DNA of 48,222 bases from Alphaproteobacteria bacterium (GCA_030425145.1 JAUHVK010000032.1:1-48222); one strand, 5' to 3'; positions 1 to 9,168 are shown, numbered from the stretch's first letter. Program-made: numbers and translations. Notes: generated from the letters alone by a model not told the origin.

Positions 1-34
1 TGAGATCGGTGCAAAGGGAAACTCTGGCAGGCAT
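1..34 (-). CDS. Possible 5' end of an unknown gene leaving the left edge
   Basis: An ATG at 34 on the minus strand is preceded by AAAGGAG about six bases upstream, a strong ribosome binding site. Only eleven codons (MPARVSLCTDL) lie in the window, so the product cannot be named. It follows the broken TauE/SafE gene in the same direction. It could be chance, because the frame is so short. Confidence 0.3.
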   Translation of the reverse strand, partial: MPARVSLCTDL

Positions 35-102
35 CGGAAACTCCTTTGCCGCCATGGAATCAGATCGCCGGCGCACCGAGAACCCCAGAAATCCAAAATG
101 AG

Positions 103-549
103 TCAGACGCCAGCGCCTTTGGTATAACTGGTCAAGCCCGCGATTGTGCCCCAGAACAGCCCACGCGGCACATCTGCCGGTCGCGCAGCCACCGGTGTTT
201 TGGACAGGCGTTTGAGCAAGGCATTTGCGAGGTAGTAGAGGCCAATCAAGGCGACGAGCAGTTTGCCTGCATTGCCGGGAACATAGGAGATCGCGGCGAA
301 GCCGATCAGTATTCCGACGATCGCTCCGGGCAGCAGGATCTTGAGGTTGCGCGCGGAAAAGGCTTTGCGGAAAAGGTAAACCGCATACATGTCGGCCACG
401 ATGTAGATCGGCAGCAAGAGACCGGCCGCAAGTGCCGGGTCCATGAAAAGCGACATCAGCGGCACCGCCAATATCGCAATCATTGGTACCCCGCCTTTGG
501 ACAAGCCCATCAAGAAGGCCGCCAAGGCCGCAACGATCCAGAATTCCAA
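103..549 (-). pseudogene. Truncated TauE/SafE-family permease (N-terminal half)
   Basis: The 148-residue frame begins with the glycine-rich first repeat of TauE/SafE permeases (AALAAFLMGLSKGGVPMI), has several hydrophobic segments, and reaches the start of the second repeat (GLFWGTIAGLTS) before stopping in TKGAGV. Family members are usually about 240-260 residues with two such halves, so roughly 100 residues are missing. I found no second-half sequence in any frame between the stop and the left edge. The first codon is TTG (549), with no ATG nearby. The family exports sulfite, sulfoacetate or other organosulfonates. This copy is probably non-functional, unless the second half lies in another frame beyond the edge. 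Confidence 0.6.
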
Positions 550-645
550 AATGTGCCACCAGCGTCCGAACCTGTCAGCAAACGCTTAGCCGTCAGCGGG
601 ACAAATGCAAAGGCGTGACACCGCAGGCATGGTCATTGACGTGTT

Positions 646-984
646 TCATTCAGACAGCGGTTCGACCGACAGATCGCGCACATCTACCCTGTATTGACGC
701 CCGCGTTCATCGCGGATCATCAGCTGGCCGCTGTCGAGTGCTTGCATCTCTTCGATGAAGATGTCCTGCTTGTCGGACTCCATTTCTTCATCATAGGTGA
801 TGTCGTAGATCTTGAGCACCCAAAGCGATGCATCGGTCGTGCTGTCGAAGGCTTCGATATATCCGCCGTTCTGGCCGAGATCGCGGGTCTTGCCCCACAT
901 CAGAGCTTCGTACCTGACATTGCCGATGAGGACGGGTTCCACCTCTGGCGGTTCAAGGCGTTCTTTTTCGATTTCGTCGTTCAT
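646..984 (-). CDS. Hypothetical acidic protein, 112 aa
   Basis: This protein is acidic and soluble, with no signal peptide, membrane segment or cysteine. It opens with a charged stretch (NDEIEKERLEPPEVEP), then a mixed region rich in aromatic and aspartate residues (YDITYDEEMESDKQDIFIEEM). I do not recognise the family. It starts 25 bp after the metallopeptidase stop on the same strand, so the two are probably cotranscribed. It may be a partner, inhibitor or immunity protein for that protease; this is inference from position and charge only. The ATG at 984 has a purine-rich stretch (GGAAGAAGG) slightly far upstream. Confidence 0.6.
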   Translation of the reverse strand: MNDEIEKERLEPPEVEPVLIGNVRYEALMWGKTRDLGQNGGYIEAFDSTTDASLWVLKIYDITYDEEMESDKQDIFIEEMQALDSGQLMIRDERGRQYRVDVRDLSVEPLSE

Positions 985-1009
985 GCCGTGTGTCGCCTTC
1001 TTCCAGTTG

Positions 1010-2071
1010 TCAGCCTAAAGTCAGTTCGCGCTTGGGTACGGCGCGGATGCCGGTGCAATCTTTGACGGCGTATCCTTTCCCCGGTCCCGACAAGAGCCCG
1101 TTCACGTCGATGGCGAAGTAGGCCCAACTGTCTGCATTGTGCAGAGCATGTGCGCCGGTCAGATCCCCTTTGGGTTTCAGACCCTTCGGCCCGTAGACCA
1201 CATCTTCGGTCTTCAATTCCTTGTGTGACATTTCGTGGATGATGGTTCGTGCGCAGCGGTGAAGCGGTCCGGAATTGTCAGGTGAGGCTTCATCCGCTTT
1301 CTTGAGCCACGCGTTTTGCAGATAGATCACCTTCATCGCTTCGGTGGTATAAATGAACGCCCAGTCCTTCCAGCCTCCGCCCAGACGGTCGCCTGGCTCA
1401 TCCGAGATGACCAGGCTGGAACTCCCCAGCCCAGCGGCGATTTTCTTGTAGCCTTTTGAGAGCTTGGTCATGATGTCATCGACGTCATATTCGGCATCGC
1501 CGTCGGTGAAATACTGCTCGACGAGTTTCTTGGTCGCCGCGCCTTTTGCATCGAGTTTGGTGACGGCGCTGGACGCGACGCGCTTGGCTTCGGAGATTGC
1601 GTCCACCATGATTTTTCGGTGGTGTTCAGAATAGACTTCTTCGTTCTTCTTGTTCAGAACCTTCATGATCGACGAGTCATCGTCAGACGTGAACATGTCG
1701 AAGACCCACTTGTCGTAGGCGGCGGGGGGCGAATAAACCCAGATCGACGCGCCCCCGATTTTCGAACCGTGATATAGGTGACGGAACAATTTGATCGTCG
1801 CGGCTTTTTTCCGTTTGCCGTGGGAGTCCTTGGCGCCGGCAGCGTTCGTGATCGCGCGGGCTTCACCAGCGGTCCAGAAAATATAGCGCCGTTCCAATGA
1901 ATCCGTGGCAATCGCCATGCGCACCTTGTTGAGTACGGCTTTCTTGGCTTCGTTCGGTCCGTCGGCGCCGAGAAGGGCCGACATGTCGCCACGTTGTTTT
2001 TCCATCTCGCCGACAAAGGCAGTCGTCAGCGCATCTTTTGCGGCCTTGTACGCTTCTTCAAATTTATTCAT
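1010..2071 (-). CDS. Lysine-specific metallo-endopeptidase-like (M35/aspzincin) protein
   Basis: The 353-residue product has HEMSH at 279-283 followed about 30 residues later by an ALHNADSWAYF segment (Asp314). This HExxH plus downstream Asp arrangement is the zinc site of aspzincins (M35, peptidyl-Lys metalloendopeptidase group): two His and one Asp bind zinc and the Glu is catalytic. The N-terminal 220 residues are lysine-rich, largely helical in character and unassigned. There is no signal peptide, so export by Sec is not expected; the enzyme acts inside the cell or leaves by another route. The frame stays open upstream to 2158, but the ATG at 2071 (MNKFEEAYKAAK) gives the natural N-terminus. 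The small acidic protein at 646-984 follows it. Confidence 0.7.
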   Translation of the reverse strand: MNKFEEAYKAAKDALTTAFVGEMEKQRGDMSALLGADGPNEAKKAVLNKVRMAIATDSLERRYIFWTAGEARAITNAAGAKDSHGKRKKAATIKLFRHLYHGSKIGGASIWVYSPPAAYDKWVFDMFTSDDDSSIMKVLNKKNEEVYSEHHRKIMVDAISEAKRVASSAVTKLDAKGAATKKLVEQYFTDGDAEYDVDDIMTKLSKGYKKIAAGLGSSSLVISDEPGDRLGGGWKDWAFIYTTEAMKVIYLQNAWLKKADEASPDNSGPLHRCARTIIHEMSHKELKTEDVVYGPKGLKPKGDLTGAHALHNADSWAYFAIDVNGLLSGPGKGYAVKDCTGIRAVPKRELTLG

Positions 2072-2217
2072 GGCAAAACTCACGGTCTGGAAGATGCAGC
2101 GTGAACTTGCGCATCTCCGATGAAGACAAACGTCATCTATACGCGTCACAAGCGGCATCTTACGGGACGCCGTGGAAACTGGTGATGTGGTGGCGACGCT
2201 ACGTCAAGCAGACCACG

Positions 2218-2253
2218 TTTGCCTGATTCAGGCAAATAAAATGGCAAATTTGC
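2218..2253. promoter_or_regulatory. Palindromic operator-like region upstream of the M35-like gene
   Basis: TTTGCCTGA-T-TCAGGCAAA is a 9-bp perfect inverted repeat (2218-2236). It is followed by GGCAAATTTGC, which contains the palindrome GCAAATTTGC (2244-2253). The hexamer GCAAAT thus recurs in a short AT-rich tract about 150 bp upstream of the protease start and just after the end of the gene at 2300. The arrangement suggests a repressor binding site or a terminator stem; no regulator gene for it is visible in the window. Confidence 0.35.
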
Positions 2254-2299
2254 GCCGTCTGGCGATCAGCGGCGTGCCTTTCACGCGGGGTTAGACCGA

Positions 2300-2677
2300 T
2301 TAGACGGTTTCGCGGCAATGTCTACGGAATGACCGTTTCAGCATGTCGAGTTCAGCGCGAAGAAGCGACATCTCTGCGCGGATATCTTCGCCTGCGGCGT
2401 CACCAGCGATGATCGAAAAGCTGCCCAGCGACTGGCCGAGGCCGGTTTCCGAAATCATGAACGTGTGAACGCCATCCGCCAACAGATTTGCCGGGACGGG
2501 CACCTTGATAAGCCACGACCCCGGATCGGGGAGCGGGTCAAGCGACACGTTCGGGATGGGCTTGTCATGTACGCGCACATCGACGTTGGGGGCGGGGCTG
2601 TCGTCGGCATCGCCTGCGATCACACCTTCCCAGACACCTTCAAAGAAACGGGCTTTCGACATGGAATATGCGGTCAT
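2300..2677 (-). CDS. Conserved hypothetical protein, 125 aa
   Basis: The protein has no signal peptide or membrane segment. The centre looks like a small beta-sandwich (GVWEGVIAGD, then NVDVRVHDKPIPNVSL and GSWLIKVPVPANLLADGVHTFMI). The C-terminal 35 residues form a charged amphipathic helix (AEMSLLRAELDMLKRSFRRH) suited to oligomerisation. I do not recognise a named family. The ATG at 2677 is chosen because GAGG sits eight bases upstream; a further ATG at 2701 would overlap the preceding gene by 14 bp. It follows the DUF6478-like gene directly and is likely in its operon. Confidence 0.65.
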   Translation of the reverse strand: MTAYSMSKARFFEGVWEGVIAGDADDSPAPNVDVRVHDKPIPNVSLDPLPDPGSWLIKVPVPANLLADGVHTFMISETGLGQSLGSFSIIAGDAAGEDIRAEMSLLRAELDMLKRSFRRHCRETV

Positions 2678-2687
2678 GGTCGTGTCC

Positions 2688-3461
2688 TCACATTTCGGCA
2701 CGGGGGCGGCGGCTGAAGAACAGATCGCGCAGGACCACCTGGCTCATTTCCGGGTTCTCGAAGATCAGGTCGATCCAGATCTTCTCGATCCGTTTTTCAT
2801 TCAGCTTGGTGTAGGCCAAATCGAATTCGACGGCGAGCTGCCTGTCATTGACGGGCAATTCGCGGACGATCTGTTCGGTATTGGGGCCGTGCTGAATGTT
2901 CAGACGGGCGAATATTTCGAGCGGGCGTTCAAGCTCGACGATCAGGTCGCATCGAACCAGATGCTTCCGCTTGAGGTCGACGGTGGCCTGCGGAGGCAGG
3001 TCGATCACGAGCGACAGGTAGGAGCCGTCAAAGCGGAAGACATCGAGGCGCAGACCATAGGCGGCAAGGTCGTCGGCGCTTGTGTTGCGGAGCTGGCGCA
3101 GGGTGAGTTCGGATTGGGCGCAGTCGTGAAAGAGTGTGACCTCGCTCCCGAGCATGGATTTGTTTTCGACCGCGGAGATGCCTTGAACGGGTAAGGGCCC
3201 GCACCAGATTTCGGGGCGCCAGGACCAGTCGGCATCGTATGGGATCGGTACTGATTGATTGCCCAGAACGGGTAAGGCCAGGCGGTCATCCGCGACATGC
3301 AGCAACTCATCGAGAAAGTACTTCAGGCGCCGGGCCGCTACGCGATTTCGGCGCAGATCGCGCAGGTCCATGTCGCGTGCAGTTTCCGCCCAACGGCGGA
3401 ACCGCCGGAGTGCGGATTGCTGAATGACTCGATCAAGCAGACCGGGTTTCATTTCCGTCAT
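2688..3461 (-). CDS. DUF6478-like conserved Roseobacter protein
   Basis: The 257-residue soluble protein has a basic N-terminal helix (RFRRWAETARDMDLRDLRRNRVAARRLKYFLDEL), a WSWRPEIWCGPL segment, and a long beta-rich region ending in VLRDLFFSRRPRAEM. From memory it matches a family of unknown function, conserved in Rhodobacteraceae, called DUF6478; this was not verified. No catalytic motif is apparent. It probably forms one transcription unit with the 125-aa protein downstream. Confidence 0.65.
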   Translation of the reverse strand: MTEMKPGLLDRVIQQSALRRFRRWAETARDMDLRDLRRNRVAARRLKYFLDELLHVADDRLALPVLGNQSVPIPYDADWSWRPEIWCGPLPVQGISAVENKSMLGSEVTLFHDCAQSELTLRQLRNTSADDLAAYGLRLDVFRFDGSYLSLVIDLPPQATVDLKRKHLVRCDLIVELERPLEIFARLNIQHGPNTEQIVRELPVNDRQLAVEFDLAYTKLNEKRIEKIWIDLIFENPEMSQVVLRDLFFSRRPRAEM

Positions 3462-3523
3462 GAGCTGCTCGCCCCTGATGATGTCCTCTGTCCGGCACTG
3501 TTTCGTTCCGGTTGAGGGCCATA

Positions 3524-4213
3524 TTACAGATTACGACTTGCAAATAAACGGCCAAGTCGCAGAGCCAGTGGATCAACTGGCATATGCGACTGTTCTGCAC
3601 GGGCCGATGCGTCCAGTTTAGCCTTAGCGCGAATGGTTGAAGAAACCGTATTCACGAACGCCGCGCCTTGAGCCCCGAGAAGCGGACTGTTCTTCGGGGC
3701 GTAGAGCGTGACGCCAATCAGATACGGGCCAAGCACAAACGCACCGCGCCAGTGCTTTGGATCGCTGCCCGAAAAGGCCGTTTCGCCCTCGCTGGCCATT
3801 TGTCCCAACGCGAGCGCGCTGAGTTCGCGGTGCTGCAGGAGGGTTGTACCAAGAGCCTCGGCCAGTTCTGCTGGGCTTGGCGCAGGGCCTGTCGCGGGGC
3901 TGACGGTCACGGTCATCAGACCGGGTTCGACAATCGGACCCTTCTTACCGCCCGACATGATGTGGCAACTCGCAAGGGCGGCAAAGCCGCTGTCTTGGCT
4001 GCTGCGCATGGTCGTGGGGTCGATGCAATAGCCTTCGGGCCCAGCGACCGTAATCGCGTTCCCGGCGAGGCGGGTCGAGGCGAGGAGTAGCGTCTCTGAG
4101 GAGGACTCTGTTTCGAGAAGAGACATCCGCTCGGATGCGCCGGTCTCCGTGCATCCGGTGAGGGATGCCGCGCTAAATAGCGCGGCATAGAGGGTGTATC
4201 GTACGCTGATCAA
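3524..4213 (-). CDS. Predicted lipoprotein, 229 aa
   Basis: The N-terminus [20 protein letters not shown] is a lipoprotein signal with lipobox LTGC, so the mature protein should be anchored through Cys21 to a membrane. The rest is alanine/serine-rich with no motif I recognise. A segment [24 protein letters not shown] carries two cysteines that could form a disulfide. The start codon is TTG (4213), overlapping the ilvD stop by three bases, so the gene is translationally coupled to ilvD. No functional link to amino-acid synthesis is evident. Confidence 0.7.
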   Translation of the reverse strand: MISVRYTLYAALFSAASLTGCTETGASERMSLLETESSSETLLLASTRLAGNAITVAGPEGYCIDPTTMRSSQDSGFAALASCHIMSGGKKGPIVEPGLMTVTVSPATGPAPSPAELAEALGTTLLQHRELSALALGQMASEGETAFSGSDPKHWRGAFVLGPYLIGVTLYAPKNSPLLGAQGAAFVNTVSSTIRAKAKLDASARAEQSHMPVDPLALRLGRLFASRNL

Positions 4214-5973
4214 AGATCCGAATACACGTGTTTTTCGCCGTCGGCACCGGGATGCGTGACCGCCCCCTTGTAGGTGGGGCCAACAAGTTTGGCGAATTTC
4301 CAGATCGCGCCGGAGGTGTAGATGGTTTCACGCGGACCGGCCCAATCGGCCTTGCGCTGTGCCAGCTCCTCGTCCGACAGATCGACCGAGAGCGCCCCGT
4401 TCACGGCATCAATGGTGATCATGTCGCCATTCTTGAGCAGTGCGATGGGACCGCCCTGTGCGGATTCCGGGCCGACATGACCGACGCAGAAACCACGGGT
4501 CGCGCCAGAGAAGCGCCCGTCAGTGATAAGCGCGACTTTCTTGCCCATGCCCTGACCAGAGAGCGCCGCAGTGGTGGAAAGCATTTCGCGCATGCCGGGG
4601 CCGCCAGCGGGGCCTTCGTTGCGGATGACGATGACTTCGCCTTCCTTGTATTCACGCGCTTTAACAGCGGCGAAGGCCTCTTCCTCGCATTCGAACACGC
4701 GCGCCGGGCCGGTAAAGATCTGATCTTCAGCCTTGATGCCTGCGACCTTCACGATGGCGCCTTCGGGGGCAAGGTTGCCCTTGAGGCCGACAACGCCGCC
4801 AGTCTTGGTGATCGGGGTTTCGATCGAGTAGATCACCTTGCCGTCGGCTTCGCGTTCGATGCGGTCCAGCTCTTCGCCGATGGTGCGGGTGGACGCGGTG
4901 ATGCAATCCTCGTGGATGAGGCCAGCTTTGCGCAGTTCCTTCATCACGACGGGGATGCCGCCGGCGTCGTAGAGGTCTTTCGCGACGTAGGTGCCGCCCG
5001 GCTTCAGGTCGACGAAGTAGGGTGTGTCGCGGAAAATCTCGCAGACATCTTCGAGGAAGAAGTCGATCCCGGCTTCGTGCGCGATGGCAGGCAGGTGCAG
5101 ACCGGCATTGGTCGAGCCGCCGGTGCATGCGACAACGCGTGCCGCGTTTTCGAGCGCCTCGCGGGTAACGATGTCGCGCGCTTTGATGTTCTGCTCGATG
5201 AGGTCCATCACAGCGCGGCCCGATGCTTCGCCGTAAGCGTCGCGGGATTCGTAAGGTGCGGGCATACCCGAGGAGTTGAAGAGCGCAAGGCCGATGGCCT
5301 CGGACACACACGCCATGGTGTTCGCGGTGAACTGACCGCCACATGCGCCTGCGGACGGGCAGGCCACACGCTCCAGCATGTCGAGCGCTTTGTCCGACAG
5401 CTCGTTGTTCTGGTGACGGCCGACCGCTTCGAACATGTCCTGAACAGTGAGGTCACGGGTGCGGAAATCCTCGGGGATTTCGGCGACTTGCGGCGCCTTG
5501 CCCGGGAGGATCGAACCGCCGTAGATGAAGACCGACGGCACGTTGAGGCGAACCATCGCCATCATCATGCCGGGCAGGGATTTGTCGCAACCGGCCAGAC
5601 CGACAACGGCGTCGTAGCAGTGGCCACGCATCGTCAGTTCGACCGTGTCGGCAATCGCTTCGCGCGAGGCGAGCGATGACCGCATGCCTTCGTGGCCCAT
5701 CGCGATACCATCGGTCACGGTGATTGTCGTGAATTCGCGCGGCGTACCGAAGCCTTGCTTGACGCCCATCTTCACGGCCTGCGCCTGACGGTTCAGGGCG
5801 ATGTTACAGGGGGCGGCTTCGTTCCAGCAAGTCGCCACACCGACCAGAGGTTGATGGATCTCTTCCTCGGTCATGCCCATGGCGTAGTAGTAGGAGCGAT
5901 GCGGCGCGCGCTCGGGGCCTTCTGTGACATGGCGGCTGGGCAGTTTCGACTTGTCGAATGGACGCTTGAGCAT
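4210..5973 (-). CDS. ilvD: Dihydroxy-acid dehydratase
   Basis: IlvD dehydrates 2,3-dihydroxy-3-methyl acids to 2-oxo acids, the third common step of valine, leucine and isoleucine synthesis; it also feeds pantothenate. The 587-residue product has the cysteines expected for the Fe-S cluster: C56 in WNEAAPCN, C129 in GCDKSLPG and C211 in [12 protein letters not shown]. The C-terminal half has the usual [11 protein letters not shown] and [14 protein letters not shown] motifs. The ATG at 5973 is chosen because GGGAGGAG lies six bases upstream; the frame is open to 6081 but that extension runs into the palindrome array. The array at 6051-6145 occupies the upstream region and may act in its leader. 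Confidence 0.97.
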   Translation of the reverse strand: MLKRPFDKSKLPSRHVTEGPERAPHRSYYYAMGMTEEEIHQPLVGVATCWNEAAPCNIALNRQAQAVKMGVKQGFGTPREFTTITVTDGIAMGHEGMRSSLASREAIADTVELTMRGHCYDAVVGLAGCDKSLPGMMMAMVRLNVPSVFIYGGSILPGKAPQVAEIPEDFRTRDLTVQDMFEAVGRHQNNELSDKALDMLERVACPSAGACGGQFTANTMACVSEAIGLALFNSSGMPAPYESRDAYGEASGRAVMDLIEQNIKARDIVTREALENAARVVACTGGSTNAGLHLPAIAHEAGIDFFLEDVCEIFRDTPYFVDLKPGGTYVAKDLYDAGGIPVVMKELRKAGLIHEDCITASTRTIGEELDRIEREADGKVIYSIETPITKTGGVVGLKGNLAPEGAIVKVAGIKAEDQIFTGPARVFECEEEAFAAVKAREYKEGEVIVIRNEGPAGGPGMREMLSTTAALSGQGMGKKVALITDGRFSGATRGFCVGHVGPESAQGGPIALLKNGDMITIDAVNGALSVDLSDEELAQRKADWAGPRETIYTSGAIWKFAKLVGPTYKGAVTHPGADGEKHVYSDL

Positions 5974-6050
5974 GACGCTCCTCCCTGAAATCCTTGCTTG
6001 CTTCGGAATAACGAACCGGGCAGGGCGGCACAAGGGATTGGGCGAGGTCG

Positions 6051-6145
6051 AAGCCATTTCGAAATGGCTTGGGGCAAGCACTTTCGAACGTGCTATGGAC
6101 GCGGTTTTTAAACCGCGTTTCAGCCGCCTTTCGAAAGGCGGTGCT
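6051..6145. repeat. Array of four consecutive palindromes (stem-loops)
   Basis: Four self-complementary units follow one another. Unit A, AAGCCATTTCGAAATGGCTT (6051-6070), is perfect. Unit B, AGCACTTTCGAACGTGCT (6077-6094), has one mismatched pair. Unit C, ACGCGGTTTTTAAACCGCGT (6099-6118), has 9-bp arms. Unit D, CCGCCTTTCGAAAGGCGG (6124-6141), is perfect, with a flanking AGC/GCT pair. Centres are 23-25 bp apart. Three units share a TTCGAA centre while the arms differ, so these are not sequence copies but a repeated shape. They lie directly after the amine oxidase stop and 78 bp or more upstream of ilvD. They could terminate the polyamine operon, protect its 3' end, or structure the ilvD leader. 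Confidence 0.85.
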
Positions 6146-7466
6146 ACCGATCGAACAGGGTAGCTGCCGTATATGCCGGGGCCAGCAGTAGCCGTCGCAG
6201 CGATCCCAGCGGAAATCGGGCCGGTGGGGCCGACAGGAAGGCTGGAAACGCGCCAGAGGACGGACGCTCGAGCATCGTTTCAGCGAGCCGCGCACCAAGG
6301 TAGCTTCCCATGGCAACGCCATTGCCGTGATAGCCCATCGCGGCAAAGAGGCCGGGTTGGTCAGGGACAGGCCCGGCAAACGGGGTCAACCTGCGCATCA
6401 AGCAGACAAGACCGGACCATTCATGGGTGATCTCGACGTCCCGCCATTCCGGAAACAGCGCATGAAAATCCGTTCGGATTTTTTGTGAGAGTGCTGCCTC
6501 GGCCGAGGTCGTCGCGCGTAAACCGCCGCGCATGCCGAAAAGGAAGCGGCCATCGGGCATCAGGCGGAAATAGTGCAGCAGGATGCGGCTGTCGTAGCAC
6601 ATCTGGAGGCTCGTCCAGCCCTGACGCATCTGTTCGTCTTCGGTGATCGGGCGCGTAACAATGATCGACGATTGGACCGGCAAATAGCGGGCGCGGAGCC
6701 ATTCGGGCACATCTTCGGACGAATACCCATTTGTGGCGAGGACAACCTTGTCGGCGGTGATCGTTCCGGTGGGGGTGGTGACGCGCCATGTCGAGCCCGT
6801 GCGGGTGATCGACTGGGCTGGCGTCTGTCCAAAAAGGCGCACACCCGCGGCGCCGGCTGTGCGGGCCAGACCGGCATGGTATTTTGCGGGGTTCAGTGCA
6901 AAGCCGATTGGCAAGGTGATCCCGCCGTGAAACTTGCCGCCGAGGCCGCGCTGGCGCAATTCCTCTGCCGGGATGATGTCGGGTGTCACACCGTAGGTGG
7001 CAGCGGTTGCGTCAGAACTTTTCCGTATCTCGCGCATGGCCTTTGGTGTGTGGGCAAGCAGCGTTTCCCCGTCGGAATGACGGTCAACGTCGATCTGGTT
7101 GTCTGAGAGCAGGGCGTCCACATGGTCGACCGCCGCGCGTTCGGCCTTGTGCCATTCCACGCGTTGGTCGTTTCCGAAGCGATGGGCGAGTAGCGCGCTG
7201 CCGAGTTTCGACCCGCCCAGACAGCAGAACCCACCGTTTCGCCCGGATGCCCCCCAGCCGGGCTGTTCGGCGTCGATGACCGTTGTATCGACACCTGCCT
7301 TTTCCAAGACCAGAGCCGCGTTCAGACCCGTGAAGCCACCGCCTATGATGGCGACCTCGGTCCTGTGGTCGCCGTCAAGTTGCGGTTGTAGGGCGGGCGG
7401 CGCGGTATCGCGCCACCAGTAGGACTGCGGTGTCCGGTAGGCCGCGTCCTCGTAGATGCGCCTCAT
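6144..7466 (-). CDS. FAD-dependent amine oxidoreductase, gamma-glutamylputrescine-oxidase-like
   Basis: The 440-residue DAO-type flavoprotein has the dinucleotide motif [15 protein letters not shown] (39-53) and the downstream [11 protein letters not shown] segment typical of PuuB/DadA-like enzymes. The family oxidatively deaminates amines or amino acids, giving an aldehyde or keto acid, ammonia and H2O2. Its start overlaps the potI stop by 4 bp (ATGA), placing it in the polyamine transporter operon; hence gamma-glutamylputrescine or a related polyamine derivative is the likely substrate. No gamma-glutamylputrescine synthetase gene is in the window, so the exact substrate is open. Location is cytoplasmic. 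Confidence 0.85.
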   Translation of the reverse strand: MRRIYEDAAYRTPQSYWWRDTAPPALQPQLDGDHRTEVAIIGGGFTGLNAALVLEKAGVDTTVIDAEQPGWGASGRNGGFCCLGGSKLGSALLAHRFGNDQRVEWHKAERAAVDHVDALLSDNQIDVDRHSDGETLLAHTPKAMREIRKSSDATAATYGVTPDIIPAEELRQRGLGGKFHGGITLPIGFALNPAKYHAGLARTAGAAGVRLFGQTPAQSITRTGSTWRVTTPTGTITADKVVLATNGYSSEDVPEWLRARYLPVQSSIIVTRPITEDEQMRQGWTSLQMCYDSRILLHYFRLMPDGRFLFGMRGGLRATTSAEAALSQKIRTDFHALFPEWRDVEITHEWSGLVCLMRRLTPFAGPVPDQPGLFAAMGYHGNGVAMGSYLGARLAETMLERPSSGAFPAFLSAPPARFPLGSLRRLLLAPAYTAATLFDR

Positions 7467-8281
7467 GCAGGGCGTTCGGCCATGCGCTCATCGCGCGCCT
7501 GTCGGACCGCTGCCTGTTTGGTGACGAGCGATGCTGTGATCACCCCGATCGTCACGATGGCAATCATGATCGTGGAAAGCGCGTTGATTTCCGGGCTGAC
7601 GCCCAGACGCACGGCCGAGAAGATCTTGATCGGCAGGGTGGTGGCCGACGGGCCGGTCGTGAAGCTGGCGATCACCAGGTCGTCGAGCGACAGGGTGAAG
7701 GCCAAGAGCCAGCCCGAGACCACTGCAGGGGCGATGATCGGCAGGGTGACAAGGCGGAACGCTTCAAACGGAGAACAGCCTAGATCAAGCGCGGCTTCTT
7801 CCAGCGATTTGTCGAAGCTGACAAGGCGCGAGGACACCACGACCGACACGTAGCACATCGAAAAGGTCGTATGAGCCAGAACGATGGTCAGTACACCCCG
7901 GTCCAAGCCAATGCCGATGAACAGCAGTAGGAGCGACAAGCCGGTAATGACTTCGGGCATAACGAGCGGCGCATAGATCATTCCGGAGAAGAGCGTGCGA
8001 CCGCCAAAACGTCCGGCCCGGACCAGCACATAAGCGGCCATCGTGCCCAGAACGGTGGCGATGGTCGAACTCATGACCGCAACCTTGATCGTGACCCAGG
8101 CGGCGTTCAGGAATTCCTCGTTGCGGACCAATTCGCCGTACCACTGGGTCGAGAAGCCCGCCCAGACCGTCACCAGTTTGGAGGCGTTGAAGCTGTAGAT
8201 CACGAGGATGATCATCGGGATGTAGAGAAACGCGAAGCCCAGTGTGAGGGCCGTAGCGTTGAACCAGGAAAAGCGTCTCAT
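7463..8281 (-). CDS. potI: Polyamine ABC transporter permease (PotI-like)
   Basis: This second inner-membrane permease of a spermidine/putrescine importer has 272 residues and six hydrophobic segments. The cytoplasmic EAA loop (EEAALDLGCSPFEAFRLVTLP) contacts the ATPase. The ATG at 8281 overlaps the PotH stop by 4 bp; the frame is open further upstream, but that sequence is antisense-like low-complexity reading across potH. It should pair with PotH to form the transmembrane channel, driven by PotG and fed by PotF. Confidence 0.92.
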   Translation of the reverse strand: MRRFSWFNATALTLGFAFLYIPMIILVIYSFNASKLVTVWAGFSTQWYGELVRNEEFLNAAWVTIKVAVMSSTIATVLGTMAAYVLVRAGRFGGRTLFSGMIYAPLVMPEVITGLSLLLLFIGIGLDRGVLTIVLAHTTFSMCYVSVVVSSRLVSFDKSLEEAALDLGCSPFEAFRLVTLPIIAPAVVSGWLLAFTLSLDDLVIASFTTGPSATTLPIKIFSAVRLGVSPEINALSTIMIAIVTIGVITASLVTKQAAVRQARDERMAERPA

Positions 8282-9168
8282 CCTTCGGCCTCGCGCTGTT
8301 TCTGTTCGTTGCGCTGGAACAGGATGATGGGGATCACGAGGATCAAGAGCAGGATCACCGCCACCGCCGAGGCCACGGGCCAATCGCGGTTTGAGAAGAA
8401 CTCCTCCCACAGCACCTTACCGATCATCAGCGTCCCCGAGCCGCCCAGTAGCGACGGGATCACGAATTCACCGATGGTTGGAATGAACACAAGGAAACAG
8501 CCCGCGATGATACCGTTTTTCGACAGCGGCACCGTCACCAGCCAGAAGGCACCGAGGCGTGAACAGCCAAGGTCTTCGGCGGCTTCCAGAAGGCTGTCAT
8601 CCATTCGTTCAAGCGCCGAATAGATCGGCAGGATCATGAAGGGCAGGTAGGTGTAGACGATGCCGATATAGACGGCGGTGTTGGTGTTGAGGATGGTCAG
8701 CGGTTCGTTGATCACACCCAGCCAGAGCAGGAACTGGTTGAGAAGACCTTCGTTCGACAGGATTCCCATCCACGCATAGACGCGGATCAGGAAGCTGGTC
8801 CAGAAGGGCAGGATCACCAGCATCAAAAGGGTTGGCCGCCATTCCGGTGCCGCGCGCGCCATTGCATAGGCAATCGGGTAGCCAACAAGCAATGTCATCA
8901 ATGTCGATGTCAGCGCGATCTGGAGCGAGCTGAGATAGGCTTTCCAGTAGAGATCGTCGGTGGTCAGAAACCAGAAATTCTCGAAATCCAGTTCGGCAAA
9001 GAAACTGGTGAACCCTTCCCACCCAGTAGACAGGTCAAGCTGAGGAAAATAGGGCGGGCGCGCGAGAGCGACGTCCGACAGCGAGATTTTCAGGACGATC
9101 GCAAAGGGGATCAGGAACAGCGCAGCCAGCCAGAGATAAGGCACCGCGATGAGGACGAAGCGGCGCAT
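8278..9168 (-). CDS. potH: Polyamine ABC transporter permease (PotH-like)
   Basis: The 296-residue inner-membrane permease has an N-terminal transmembrane helix, a periplasmic loop (about 35-65), then five further helices. The EAA loop reads EAAEDLGCSRLGAFWLVTVP. Size and order (ATPase, PotH, PotI) match putrescine/spermidine importers. It starts 3 bp after the potG stop and overlaps potI by 4 bp, so translation of the three is coupled. Confidence 0.93.
   Translation of the reverse strand: MRRFVLIAVPYLWLAALFLIPFAIVLKISLSDVALARPPYFPQLDLSTGWEGFTSFFAELDFENFWFLTTDDLYWKAYLSSLQIALTSTLMTLLVGYPIAYAMARAAPEWRPTLLMLVILPFWTSFLIRVYAWMGILSNEGLLNQFLLWLGVINEPLTILNTNTAVYIGIVYTYLPFMILPIYSALERMDDSLLEAAEDLGCSRLGAFWLVTVPLSKNGIIAGCFLVFIPTIGEFVIPSLLGGSGTLMIGKVLWEEFFSNRDWPVASAVAVILLLILVIPIILFQRNEQKQREAEG

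Noticed and set aside
46-618. Plus-strand frame opposite the TauE/SafE fragment
   Set aside because: Polar, repetitive translation with no motif; the minus frame has coherent membrane helices.
4228-5679. Long plus-strand open frame opposite ilvD
   Set aside because: It is a codon-bias shadow of ilvD in high-GC DNA; its protein has no recognisable motif while the minus strand has all the IlvD motifs.
6051-6145. CRISPR array
   Set aside because: The units are self-complementary and differ in sequence; there is no constant repeat with variable spacers and no cas gene.
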